A stretch of 64,000 bases of DNA from Planctomycetota bacterium. Lineage in GTDB: Bacteria; Planctomycetota; B15-G4. Shown one piece after another: positions 7,566-15,917 of the stretch. How positions within the stretch are numbered: the stretch's first letter is position 1; each line of letters opens with the position of its first letter. Both the position numbers and the translations under genes were made by a program. The notes under the pieces were generated by a model. The model saw only the letters and a list, made by a program, of their open reading frames with translations, was not told the origin of the DNA and made no database searches. The stretch is from NCBI GenBank assembly GCA_020638905.1, contig JACKHP010000020.1, forward strand, positions 1-64,000. The letters are read 5' to 3'.

Positions 7566-10223
7566 TCAACTCGACGCGGTGGATGGTCCGTCGGTCGACG
7601 TCCGCTCGTCGGCGTCGGCGTCGGCGTCGGCTTCGGCTTCGGCTTCGGCTTCGGGTTCGGCTTCGGGTTCGGGTTCGACCTTCTCGGCCTCCGGCAGGTG
7701 CTCGCCCGAGATCTCGGCCGACTCGCGCTCGGCGCTCTCGGCCACGACCTGCGCCTTGAGCGCCCGGCGGCGATCGCGCTCGGCGACCTCGGCGGACTCC
7801 TCGACCACCCGGCGCAGCTCGGCGAGCTTCTCCTCGTCGACGCCCTTGGCCACGGCGGCCTCGAGCCTGGCCACGGCCTCGGCCGCAGCGGCCGCCGAAC
7901 GTTCGGCCTCCTTGCCCACGAGCGTCGAGCGGCGCTCCTTCTCGTCGGCGGTCTCCTCGGCGGCCACGCGCTCGGCGTAGACGCCCGACTCGGGCTCCGC
8001 CTCGAGGTCGATGTCCTGCGCGGCGAGCACGAGGGCCGTGAGCGGCAGCTCGTCGAGCAATCCCTCGAGATCGTCGGAGAACGGACACGACGGCGTCTCG
8101 CCGCGCATCGCGAGCGGCAGCAGCACCGCGCCGGCGTCGCCCGAGATCGAGACCACCGACGCGTGGTCCCAGGTCTCGACGACCTCGACGTGCATGTCGA
8201 CGCGCCAGTCCTCGAGGGTCGCCTCGAGCTCGGCGGTGAGCGCCGCGCGGTCCTGGCCCTCGACCAGCGGCGCCAGCAGCCGGACGTCCGAGTCCTCCCA
8301 GTCGTCGTGACGCGTCATGAGGTGCGCCAGCAGGATCATCAGCCGCGAGGTCGCGTCGCCCAGGAACCACACGTCGATGCGGCGCTCGCGCTTCGGGCGC
8401 GCGTCGATGGCCAGGAGCTCGTCCTCGGTGGCCTCCAGGATCACGACGCTGCGCTGCAGGCGCAGGGCCGCGCGCAGCGGGCGTCCGTAGGAGCGCAGGC
8501 GGGCGTCCTCGAGCACGTCGCCGTCGAACCAGTTCAGCAGGATCATGTTCGCGCGGATCGGTCCCAGTCCGTGGGCCTGCACGAGGGTCGGGAAGCCCGT
8601 GTCGAGGTCGGGCATGGCGGCCACCAGCGCGAAGGCGTCGAAGCCGCCGCGCTCGATCTCGGCCCGCAGGTCGGTCTCGGCCTGACCGCGCGCCTTGCGC
8701 GTGCGCGGGTCGTCGCCGGCCAGCAGGCGCACCACGGTCGTGAACCCGGTGCCCGCCTCGATCCACGAGGCGAAGCGCAGGATGCGCTGCCGACGCTGCG
8801 GGTCGTCGGAGAAGGCCAGGATCACGGGACGCCAGTCGCGCGCGTGCTCGATGCCGCTGCGCGAGAGCAGGAGCTGCTGGCGCACGGTCGCGAGCCGGTG
8901 GCCGCGCGAGCTGTCGGCCCAGCGCGCCATGCCCGTCGTGCGGTTCGAGAGGTACTGGTGCAGCGCGAACAGCACCACGATCGAGATCGCCGCGGCGGTC
9001 GGGTTGATGGCCACCATCGCGCCGAGGCAGCCGATGCAGCCGATCAGGCTGAGACGCCGGTCGAACCAGCGGAAGCGCGGACGGAACGACGGGCTGTTGC
9101 CGCGCGCCTCGGCGTAGGTCGCGTAGTTGAGCAGGCCGTACGAGATCAGGAAGAACATCGAGACCACCGGCGCGACGACGTTCAGGTCGCCCAGCGAGAT
9201 CGTCGCGATCGCGAGCCCCAGCGAGAGCAGGATGCCGCGCCGCGGGTTGGACGACTCGCCGTGCCCCTGGGCGAACGGCTTCAGCCCGGGGAAGACCCGG
9301 TCGCGCGCCAGCGACTGCAGGATGCGCGGCGCGCCCATGAGCGAGGCCAGCGCCGAACTGAGCGTGGCCGCGACCACGCCCAGGTTCACGAGCCACGCCG
9401 ACGAGGCGACGTCGCGCAGGACGCCGTAGTCGGAGACGAGCCGCGGGCCGTCGACGCTGCCCGCGAGCACGAGCGCCAGCACGACGTAGATCGTCGCCGA
9501 GAGGAACACGGCCGCGAACGTCCCGCGGGTGATGCTCTGGCTCGGGTTCGCGAGGTCGCCGGACATGGCGACGCCCTGGGTGAAGCCCGTGACCGCCGGG
9601 AAGAAGATCGCGAACACGGTCCAGAACGGCAGGTCGCCCGAGGCGTTCATGTTGCCGGAGAAGCGCGCACCGTCGAAGTGCTCGAAGCCGCCCACGAAGA
9701 CCGCCACGAGCGCCAGTCCGAGCGACACCATGATGAGGTACTGCAGCTTCGTCGCGGCGTCGGCGCCGATCCAGGCGAAGACGAACAGGACGAGCACGGC
9801 GCCGAGGGCGATGTACGGCGTGGTCCACGGCGCGCCGCCCGACATGTCGATCACCGCCTCGGCGAAACCGATGGCGTAGAACGCGACCGAGATCGACTGC
9901 GCGAGGTACAGCACGACTCCGAGCGGTCCCCCGAACTCGACGCCCAGGGTGCGCGAGATGATGTAGTAGTCGCCGCCGCCCTTGACGCGGATGTTCGTCG
10001 CCACGGCGGCCAGCGACGTGCTCGTCAGGATCGAGACGCCGTTCGCGACCAGGATGATCGCCAGCGCGCGCGGCAGGCCCGCCGAGCCCACGACGAACCC
10101 CAACCGCATGAACAGGATGATGCCGAGGATCGTGAGGATGCTCGGCGTGAACACCCCGCCGAACGTCCCCAGGGTCCCCGTGCGTCGCTGCGTCGGCGGA
10201 GTGGCTGCGGCTGCGGTCGGCAA
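7566..10223 (-). CDS. SLC12-like amino acid/cation-chloride permease with long charged tail
   Basis: An 885-residue transporter of the APC superfamily resembling bacterial Na-K-Cl cotransporter-like proteins. The first helix region GTFGGVFTPSILTILG is typical. About 12 hydrophobic segments occupy residues 20-440, followed by a soluble SLC12-type regulatory domain (about 450-730). The last ~150 residues are highly charged, probably coiled coil, ending in an acidic EA/DA-repeat tail. The substrate cannot be read from sequence. It follows the cupin gene by 48 bp on the same strand, likely one transcript. Confidence 0.85.
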   Translation of the reverse strand: MPTAAAATPPTQRRTGTLGTFGGVFTPSILTILGIILFMRLGFVVGSAGLPRALAIILVANGVSILTSTSLAAVATNIRVKGGGDYYIISRTLGVEFGGPLGVVLYLAQSISVAFYAIGFAEAVIDMSGGAPWTTPYIALGAVLVLFVFAWIGADAATKLQYLIMVSLGLALVAVFVGGFEHFDGARFSGNMNASGDLPFWTVFAIFFPAVTGFTQGVAMSGDLANPSQSITRGTFAAVFLSATIYVVLALVLAGSVDGPRLVSDYGVLRDVASSAWLVNLGVVAATLSSALASLMGAPRILQSLARDRVFPGLKPFAQGHGESSNPRRGILLSLGLAIATISLGDLNVVAPVVSMFFLISYGLLNYATYAEARGNSPSFRPRFRWFDRRLSLIGCIGCLGAMVAINPTAAAISIVVLFALHQYLSNRTTGMARWADSSRGHRLATVRQQLLLSRSGIEHARDWRPVILAFSDDPQRRQRILRFASWIEAGTGFTTVVRLLAGDDPRTRKARGQAETDLRAEIERGGFDAFALVAAMPDLDTGFPTLVQAHGLGPIRANMILLNWFDGDVLEDARLRSYGRPLRAALRLQRSVVILEATEDELLAIDARPKRERRIDVWFLGDATSRLMILLAHLMTRHDDWEDSDVRLLAPLVEGQDRAALTAELEATLEDWRVDMHVEVVETWDHASVVSISGDAGAVLLPLAMRGETPSCPFSDDLEGLLDELPLTALVLAAQDIDLEAEPESGVYAERVAAEETADEKERRSTLVGKEAERSAAAAAEAVARLEAAVAKGVDEEKLAELRRVVEESAEVAERDRRRALKAQVVAESAERESAEISGEHLPEAEKVEPEPEAEPEAEAEAEADADADADERTSTDGPSTASS
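7608..7677. repeat. Hexanucleotide-type simple repeat in transporter tail
   Basis: Tandem TCGGCG / TCGGCT / TCGGGT units (3- and 6-base periodicity) encode the EAEAEADADA-type acidic tail of the transporter. Units are multiples of three, so slippage would change tail length without frameshift. Confidence 0.8.
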
Positions 10224-10271
10224 GGGACCCTCGATCGGGCGGTGGCGCGCCGCGCTCCGGCGCCGCCCAGC

Positions 10272-10751
10272 CTATGCGAAGTGCGCCTCGAGTCGCGCGA
10301 GATACGCCGGCGCCTCGGCGTCGCCCTCCTTCGGTGCCCAGGGCGCGCGCTCGTGCTCGCCGAGCGGGAGGTACGGACCCGCCTTGGCCTCGAAGAAGAT
10401 CGAGCCCGGCTCGAGCGCCACGAGTGCGTGGTACGTCCCGTGCGGGATGTCGACGCCCAGCGCGTCGTCGCGCGCACCGAGCGTGGCCGTGCGCGTGACC
10501 TCGCCCGCCTCGTCGAAGAAGAGGATGCCGAAGCGTCCGCGCACCACGACCATCGTCTCGTCCTTGGTCGGGTCGGCGTGCCGGTGCGGCGCGATGTAGC
10601 TGCCCGGCTCGACCGCGTTGAGCAGCCGGTTCGCCACCTCGGCCTGCGGCGTGTGGAAGTTCAGGTTGAGCCGCCGACGGGCGGTGTCGGAGGCGCGCGA
10701 GGCGAGGTCGTCGAGCAGCGTCGCGTCGATGAGCACGGGGGCGCGGGTCAT
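10272..10751 (-). CDS. WbuC-family cupin metalloprotein
   Basis: A 159-residue single-domain cupin. Metal ligands of cupin motif 1 are seen as H56, H58 and E65 (PHRHADPTKDE), and motif 2 as H104/H108 in IPHGTYHAL. This matches the WbuC cupin group, which is often annotated near polysaccharide genes; its reaction is not established. ATG 10751 is chosen because upstream residues have no cupin similarity and a -10 (TATCTT, 10785-10780) lies close by. It is first in a probable two-gene transcript with the permease. Confidence 0.85.
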   Translation of the reverse strand: MTRAPVLIDATLLDDLASRASDTARRRLNLNFHTPQAEVANRLLNAVEPGSYIAPHRHADPTKDETMVVVRGRFGILFFDEAGEVTRTATLGARDDALGVDIPHGTYHALVALEPGSIFFEAKAGPYLPLGEHERAPWAPKEGDAEAPAYLARLEAHFA

Positions 10752-10779
10752 CGCATGTCCATCACGGGAGGAGGCGCAG

Positions 10780-10785
10780 AAGATA
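10780..10785 (-). promoter_or_regulatory. -10 element for cupin-permease transcript
   Basis: TATCTT on the minus strand, 28 bases before the cupin ATG. GGGAGGAG-type purines around 10766-10773 (CCTCCTCCC on the minus strand) are not a Shine-Dalgarno in this orientation. No matching -35 was found. Confidence 0.4.
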
Positions 10786-10916
10786 CCGAAGTCCCGCGCC
10801 GGATCGCTCCTCGCGGGCGATCGACCGGCGTTCGCCGCATGGGGGCGACACCCCACGCAGGCCTCCGTGAACCGGTTCCGGACGTCCGTCGACGGCGCGC
10901 CGGGATCGGAATCGGA

Positions 10917-10945
10917 TTGACCGATCCCCGGATTGCTCCTAGCTT
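10917..10945 (+). promoter_or_regulatory. Sigma-70 type promoter of the sulfatase gene
   Basis: TTGACC (10917-10922), 17-base spacer, TAGCTT (10940-10945). Expected transcription start is about 10952, which makes the upstream in-frame GTG 10952 unlikely as a ribosome-bound start and supports GTG 11003. Confidence 0.7.
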
Positions 10946-11002
10946 CACCGTGTGGGTTCCGCGTCGTCGGGGGGCGGATCGAGCGGACCCGGGAGTGACC
11001 TC

Positions 11003-12700
11003 GTGATCCGTGTCGTGCCGCTGTGCCTGCTGTTCGCCGCCCTCCTGCCGCGCCCCGCGGCCGCCGCGCAGAACGTGCTCGTGATCGTCGCCGACGACCT
11101 GGGCGTCGACCGTGTCGCCGCCTACGGCGAACACCCCGACCCGGGACACACGCCGCGGCTCGACCAGCTCGCGAGCGAGGGCGTCCTGTTCCGCAACTGC
11201 TGGAGCAACCCGGTCTGCACGACCACGCGCGCGTCGATCCTGAGCGGGCGCTACGCGCTGCGGACCGGGGTCGGCGGCGGTCCTCCGACGTATCTCGATC
11301 CTCCGTGGCTCAAGAACGAGGAGGTCACCATCGCCGAGGCGCTCCCGCCGACGTACGCGAAGTGGGCGCTCGGCAAGTGGCACCTCGACAACGACGTCGA
11401 GCCGTTCCTGAACCCGCTCGATCAGGGCTTCGACCTGCACTGGGGTTCGACGGGCAGCCTGCAGCAGACCCTGGGCGAGACCTACTTCGACTGGATCAAG
11501 AGCGTCGACGGCACGTTCCACGAGACCACGAAGTACGCCACCACCGACACCATCGACGACGCGCTCACGCTGATCGGCGGCGACTCCGGCCCCTGGTTCC
11601 TCTACCTCGCGCTCAACGCACCGCACGGACCGGTGCACAAGCCGCCGCCCGAGCTGCACACCTTCACGCTCCCGACGGACGTGGGATCGAACATCCCGAT
11701 CCACACCAAGGCGATGATCGAGGCCATGGACACCGAGCTGGGTCGGCTCTTCGACAGCATCGCCCCGGCCGTGCTGGCCGACACGCTCGTGATCTTCGTG
11801 GGCGACAACGGCACCTCGAAGGTCGCCACCACGGCTCCCTTCGTCCCCGAGCACGCCAAGGGCACGATCTTCGAGGGCGGCATCAACGTGCCGTTGATCA
11901 TCGCGGGGCCCGGCGTGGTGCAGGGCGCGGTCTGCGACGCGCTGGTGGACACGACCGACATCTTCGCCACCGTGGCCGACTTCGTCGGCGTCCCGCACGC
12001 GACCGCGATCGACTCGGTCAGCATGCTGCCCTACCTCGCGCAGCCCGCCCTGCCGTCCATCCGGCCGTGGGCGTACGCCGAGTACTTCGCGCCCGACGGC
12101 TTCGAGCTCCACCCCGTCTGGGACCGCGCCCTGCGCGACGGCCGCTACAAGCTGGTCCAGCGCTTCCTGCAGGACAAGATCCCCTTCGAGCCGCGCTTCG
12201 TCGAGTTCTACGACCTGCTCGCCGACCCGTTCGAGCTCGACGACCTCACGAAGCACGCCCACCTGTCGGCCTCCGAACAGGCCTCGTTCGACACGCTCAG
12301 CCAGGCCGCGACGACCCTGGTCTGGTCGTGGCTCGACTTCGGCCAGGCACTCGCGGGCACGCACGGCGAGCCGCTCCTGAAGGGCGGCGGGTTCTTCGAT
12401 CCCGGCGGCACCTTCTCGGTCACGTTGAGCGGCGCGCTCGAGTCGGCCACCACGGTGGTCGTGCTCGGCTTCGGGACCTTCGACCTGCCGTTCAAGGGCG
12501 GCATCATGGTGCCCGACTTCACGCCACCCGGCGCGCTGCTGCTCGCCTCCACCGACCCGGCGGGACAGATCGTGCTGGCCTCGAGCCTGCCCGTCGACGC
12601 CCCCTCGGGGCTGCACGTGTACATCCAGGACTGGATCCAGGACCCGCTCGGCCCCGCGGGCTGGTCCGCGAGCAACGCGATCGCCGGCACCGTGCAGTAG
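11003..12700 (+). CDS. Secreted sulfatase (formylglycine type) with C-terminal extension
   Basis: A 565-residue exported sulfatase. The signal peptide is MIRVVPLCLLFAALLPRP. Metal-site residues lie in IVADDLG. The formylglycine site is NPVCTTTRASILSGRY; the Cys-x-x-x-Arg spacing is kept but the usual Pro of CxPxR is Thr. GDNGT supplies further metal ligands. After about residue 460 a separate beta-rich domain follows (FSVTLSGAL..., ending in a WSASN motif), typical of extracellular planctomycete proteins as far as I recall. GTG 11003 has GGGAG seven bases upstream. Substrate unknown; such enzymes usually attack sulfated polysaccharides. Confidence 0.9.
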   Translation: MIRVVPLCLLFAALLPRPAAAAQNVLVIVADDLGVDRVAAYGEHPDPGHTPRLDQLASEGVLFRNCWSNPVCTTTRASILSGRYALRTGVGGGPPTYLDPPWLKNEEVTIAEALPPTYAKWALGKWHLDNDVEPFLNPLDQGFDLHWGSTGSLQQTLGETYFDWIKSVDGTFHETTKYATTDTIDDALTLIGGDSGPWFLYLALNAPHGPVHKPPPELHTFTLPTDVGSNIPIHTKAMIEAMDTELGRLFDSIAPAVLADTLVIFVGDNGTSKVATTAPFVPEHAKGTIFEGGINVPLIIAGPGVVQGAVCDALVDTTDIFATVADFVGVPHATAIDSVSMLPYLAQPALPSIRPWAYAEYFAPDGFELHPVWDRALRDGRYKLVQRFLQDKIPFEPRFVEFYDLLADPFELDDLTKHAHLSASEQASFDTLSQAATTLVWSWLDFGQALAGTHGEPLLKGGGFFDPGGTFSVTLSGALESATTVVVLGFGTFDLPFKGGIMVPDFTPPGALLLASTDPAGQIVLASSLPVDAPSGLHVYIQDWIQDPLGPAGWSASNAIAGTVQ

Positions 12701-12723
12701 GACGACGCGGGCGCCACGTCGTC
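12701..12723 (+). terminator. Hairpin after sulfatase
   Basis: GACGACG (12701-12707) pairs with CGTCGTC (12717-12723) immediately after the sulfatase stop. The 7-bp stem has a 9-base loop and no U-tract. Confidence 0.45.
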
Positions 12724-12765
12724 GCCCCTCGCACGCGCCCCTGCGCGCCTGCCACAATCACGCGC

Positions 12766-13980
12766 ATGACGCACCTCCACCTCGACCTCGTGGGCGGCAT
12801 CGCGGGCGACATGACCGTGGCCGCGCTGCTCGACCTGGGCATCCCGCTCGACGAGCTGCGCGCGCGCCTGCTGCGCAGCGGCCTGCCCTCCAGCGACGTC
12901 TCCGCTGCCCGCGAATGGAAGGGCGGCATGGCCGGCACGACGTTCTCCGTCGCGCCCGAGACGAAGCCGCCCCACCGCACGTGGCAGATCATCCGGGCGC
13001 TGCTCGACGAGGCCGACCTCGCCCCGCGCGCCCGCGAACGCGCGCTCGACGCCTTCCACCGGCTGGCCGTGGCCGAGGCGCACGTGCACGGCTGCGCGGT
13101 CGACGACGTGCACTTCCACGAGGTGGGTGCGATGGACTCGATCGTCGACATCGTCTCGGCGGCGATCCTGCTCGACCTGCACGACGCGACGTCGTTCTCG
13201 TGCAGCCGCGTGCCCGTCTGCGAGGGGACGGTCTCCGCCGCGCACGGCGTCATGCCGCTGCCCGCGCCGGCCACCGCGCGCCTGCTCGTGGGATTCGAGC
13301 TGCTGCCCGTCCCCGGCACCCTCGAGACGGTCACGCCCACGGGCGCCGCGCTGCTCGCCTCGCTCTGCGACGGACACGCGCGGCCGCTGCCGCGCATGAC
13401 GCTCACCGGCACCGGCGCGGGCCTCGGCACGGCCGAGCTGCCCGACCGTCCCAACATCCTGCGCGTGCTGGCCGGCGTGCTCGCGTCGCGCGACGAGCCG
13501 CGTCGCGCCGACGCGGTGGTGATCGAGGCCTCGATCGACGACATGGATCCGCGCCTCTACGGCCAGGTCGCCGAAGACCTCTTCGCGGCGGGCGCGCTCG
13601 ACGTCTCCCTGGCCGCGCTGCAGATGAAGAAGGGACGTCCCGGGACGCTGCTCTCGGTGCTCTGCCGGCCCGAGCTCGAGGGCGTGCTCACGACCATCGT
13701 CCTGCGCGGCACGACCACCCTCGGCGTGCGCAGCCACGACGTGCGGCGCACCGAGCTCGAGCGCCGCTTCGTGACGGTCCCCACGACGTACGGCGACGTG
13801 CGGCTGAAGCTCGGACTGCTGGGCGGCGAGCTCGTGAACGCCTCGCCCGAGTACGAAGACTGCGCCCGGGCCGCGCGTGCCCACGGCGTCCCGGTCAAGG
13901 AGGTGCTCGCCGCGGCGCTCGCGGCCGGCACGCCCCACGGCGCGGGCACGCCACGGGCCAAGGACGACGCCCCGCGGTAG
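12766..13980 (+). CDS. larC: LarC, nickel insertion into pincer cofactor
   Basis: A 404-residue LarC, the CTP-dependent nickel cyclometallase that inserts Ni into the pyridinium-3,5-bisthiocarboxylate mononucleotide. Typical features are the N-terminal HLDLVGGIAGDM, the HxH-rich metal region (VHGCAVDDVHFHEVGAMDS) and the C-terminal ferredoxin-like part beginning near IEASIDDMDP. Unlike Lactobacillus plantarum, where larC is split and joined by programmed frameshifting, this is one uninterrupted frame. CACAAT (12753-12758) ends 7 bases before the ATG and there is no Shine-Dalgarno, suggesting leaderless translation. larE follows 73 bp downstream. Confidence 0.93.
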   Translation: MTHLHLDLVGGIAGDMTVAALLDLGIPLDELRARLLRSGLPSSDVSAAREWKGGMAGTTFSVAPETKPPHRTWQIIRALLDEADLAPRARERALDAFHRLAVAEAHVHGCAVDDVHFHEVGAMDSIVDIVSAAILLDLHDATSFSCSRVPVCEGTVSAAHGVMPLPAPATARLLVGFELLPVPGTLETVTPTGAALLASLCDGHARPLPRMTLTGTGAGLGTAELPDRPNILRVLAGVLASRDEPRRADAVVIEASIDDMDPRLYGQVAEDLFAAGALDVSLAALQMKKGRPGTLLSVLCRPELEGVLTTIVLRGTTTLGVRSHDVRRTELERRFVTVPTTYGDVRLKLGLLGGELVNASPEYEDCARAARAHGVPVKEVLAAALAAGTPHGAGTPRAKDDAPR

Positions 13981-13983
13981 ACT
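13978..13983 (+). promoter_or_regulatory. -10 element for larE overlapping larC stop codon
   Basis: TAGACT begins with the TAG stop of larC and lies about 70 bases before the GTG of larE. The same hexamer precedes several other genes in the window. No clear -35. Confidence 0.4.
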
Positions 13984-14053
13984 CGGCGGACGGGACGGCG
14001 ACGCGCACCCGGGCGCGTCCGTGCGTCCGTCTTCTTCCCGACGCGAGCGCAAG

Positions 14054-14863
14054 GTGTCCCTCGAGACGAGCCAGCTCATCGACGCGCTGCACGCCAACGT
14101 GGCTGCGCACGGCTCGGCCGCGGTGGCCTTCTCGGCCGGCGTCGACAGCACGCTCGTGCTCAAGATCGCCCACGACGTGCTCGGTGAGCGCGCCCTGGGC
14201 GTGACGGGCATCGCCCCGGCGGTGGCGCCCGCAGAGGCCGACGACGCGCGGCGGCTGGCCGACGCGCTCGGCGCACGCCTGCGCTTCGTCGAGACGCACG
14301 AGCTCGCGGTCGAAGGCTACGCGAGCAATCCGCCCGACCGCTGCTTCCACTGCAAGACAGAGCTCTACGCGGTCTGTCGGCGCGTCGCGCGCGAGCAGGG
14401 GCTGGCCGCGATCCTGAACGGGACGAACCGCGACGACCTGGGCGACGTGCGTCCCGGCCTGCGGGCCGCCGACGAGGCCGGCGTCTTCTCGCCGCTGCTC
14501 GAGTGCGGCCTCGACAAGCGGGCCGTGCGCGCCGTGGCGCGTGCCCTCGGTCTCCCGAACTGGGACAAGCCGGCGCTGGCCTGCCTGGCCTCGCGCCTGC
14601 CCCACGGCACGCGCGTCACGCCCGAGCGGCTGGCGGCGGTCGACGCGGTCGAGCGCCACTTGCGGTCGCTGGGCTTCCGGCAGGTGCGCGCGCGCCACCT
14701 CGACGGGACGGTCAGCCTCGAGGTCGACGCCGAGGACGTCCCCAAGCTGCGCCTGGCGTCGACCGCACCCGAATTCGCGCGCGTGGTCCGGGCCGCCGGA
14801 TTCCGAGAATTCGAGGTGGCCGCCGACGGCTACCGTCGCGGACGGCTCTCCCCCGCACCCTGA
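14054..14863 (+). CDS. larE: LarE, sacrificial sulfur transferase
   Basis: A 269-residue PP-loop ATP pyrophosphatase of the LarE family. It adenylates the biscarboxylate intermediate and transfers sulfur. The PP-loop is AFSAGVDST (residues 25-33). Cysteines are C97 and C100 in RCFHCK, C151 and C177 in KPALACLASR; C177 is in the position expected for the conserved cysteine that is consumed as sulfur donor in the L. plantarum enzyme. GTG 14054 is used because family similarity begins there. A TAGACT -10 overlaps the larC stop (13978-13983), so larE may have its own promoter besides readthrough from larC. Confidence 0.92.
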   Translation: MSLETSQLIDALHANVAAHGSAAVAFSAGVDSTLVLKIAHDVLGERALGVTGIAPAVAPAEADDARRLADALGARLRFVETHELAVEGYASNPPDRCFHCKTELYAVCRRVAREQGLAAILNGTNRDDLGDVRPGLRAADEAGVFSPLLECGLDKRAVRAVARALGLPNWDKPALACLASRLPHGTRVTPERLAAVDAVERHLRSLGFRQVRARHLDGTVSLEVDAEDVPKLRLASTAPEFARVVRAAGFREFEVAADGYRRGRLSPAP

Positions 14864-14876
14864 TCGAGTCCCGCCG

Positions 14877-15878
14877 ATGCACCGCACCCGCCTGCTCGCG
14901 TCACTCGCCCTGCTCGCCCTCTCGTCCTCCGCGTGGTCGCAGTATCCCGAGACCGACCCGCGCTACGAGAAGGACCCGCGGCAGGAGGCCGACCCGCGTG
15001 ACGCCGAGAAGGACCCGCGCGACGTGGCCCTCGACGAGGAGGTCAAGCAGTTCGGCGTCGAGGTCGAGGCCGACCTCGAATCGCGCGACCTGTTCGACCT
15101 GCTCTTCGACTCGGGGCGCACCGACGAGCTGGCGACCGCCATGGGCGAGCGCCAGTGGGACGTGCTCGACTACGTCGAGCGGCTGCTGGTCGACCGCCGC
15201 AAGCTGGTCGACAAGAACGCCCAGAAGCCCGACCCGCTGCTCGCGCCGCAGATCGCCGACCTCGAGTCGAAGCTGAGGCGCGTGGCGCTGCTGGCCGACC
15301 TGGGCATCGGCGACTCCGACTTCGCGGGCTGGGTCGAGGCGGTGCTCGACTGGACACCGGAGCAGCGCGAGCTCTCCGACGAACGCAAGATGCACCTCGA
15401 CGAGGCCCTGGCGATCCTGCAGTCGGCCGAGTCCGACGACGAGTTCCTGGCGGCGCTCACGCCGCTCGAGCGCGCCCTCCAGGACGCCCGCGAGCTCGGA
15501 GACGTGCGCTCCGAAGCCTCCGCCCTGGCCACCATCGGACGCATCCAGTCGGTGCACGACATGCGCATGGACGCACGCGTCACGATGGACGAGGCCGTGC
15601 GCATGGGCCGCCAGGTGCGCGACCTCGACGCCACCTGGGACGGGCTCTCGGTGGTCTACGAGATCGCGCTGCTCGACGAGGACCCCGAGGCCGCGCGCGA
15701 CTCGCTGCGCGAGCAGTACCAGATCAGCCTCGACGTCGGCGCCGAGGCCACGTCCGCCGAGATCGTCGAACGCCTGATCAACCTCGACAACCTCATCGCC
15801 GGCGATCCCACAACCGTCTGGAAGGGGCCGCGGCGCACCAATCCCTGGCTGCCGGCGCGGAACCCCCTCGGCCCCTGA
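14877..15878 (+). CDS. Secreted TPR-like helical protein, unknown function
   Basis: A 333-residue exported protein. The signal peptide (residues 1-21) ends near AWSQ. A short low-complexity stretch of DPR repeats (DPRYEKDPRQEADPRD, about residues 26-50) is followed by an all-helical region with tetratricopeptide-like pairs of helices (about 180-300). It starts 14 bp after larE and may share its transcript, but no role in nickel cofactor synthesis is known for such proteins. Function not recognised. Confidence 0.75.
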   Translation: MHRTRLLASLALLALSSSAWSQYPETDPRYEKDPRQEADPRDAEKDPRDVALDEEVKQFGVEVEADLESRDLFDLLFDSGRTDELATAMGERQWDVLDYVERLLVDRRKLVDKNAQKPDPLLAPQIADLESKLRRVALLADLGIGDSDFAGWVEAVLDWTPEQRELSDERKMHLDEALAILQSAESDDEFLAALTPLERALQDARELGDVRSEASALATIGRIQSVHDMRMDARVTMDEAVRMGRQVRDLDATWDGLSVVYEIALLDEDPEAARDSLREQYQISLDVGAEATSAEIVERLINLDNLIAGDPTTVWKGPRRTNPWLPARNPLGP

Positions 15879-15917
15879 CGGTTGCGGGGAACCCGTCCGA
15901 TCCCGCACGGTGTCCCC

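Noticed and set aside
6133..9828. Open frame of 1231 codons on the minus strand
   Set aside because: Shadow of the permease in another frame and antisense of larB; no domain similarity.
10952..10954. GTG 10952 as sulfatase start
   Set aside because: It coincides with the predicted transcription start and adds 17 Gly/Ser-rich residues before the signal peptide; GTG 11003 has a Shine-Dalgarno.
5988..11006. Open frame of 1672 codons on the plus strand
   Set aside because: It runs antisense to the permease and cupin genes and across larB in another frame. Its translation is almost only Arg, Ala, Gly, Asp and His, as expected when GC-rich codons are read in a wrong frame.
13895..14887. Antisense frame of 330 codons opposite larE
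   Set aside because: larE has clear motifs on the plus strand; the antisense translation has none.
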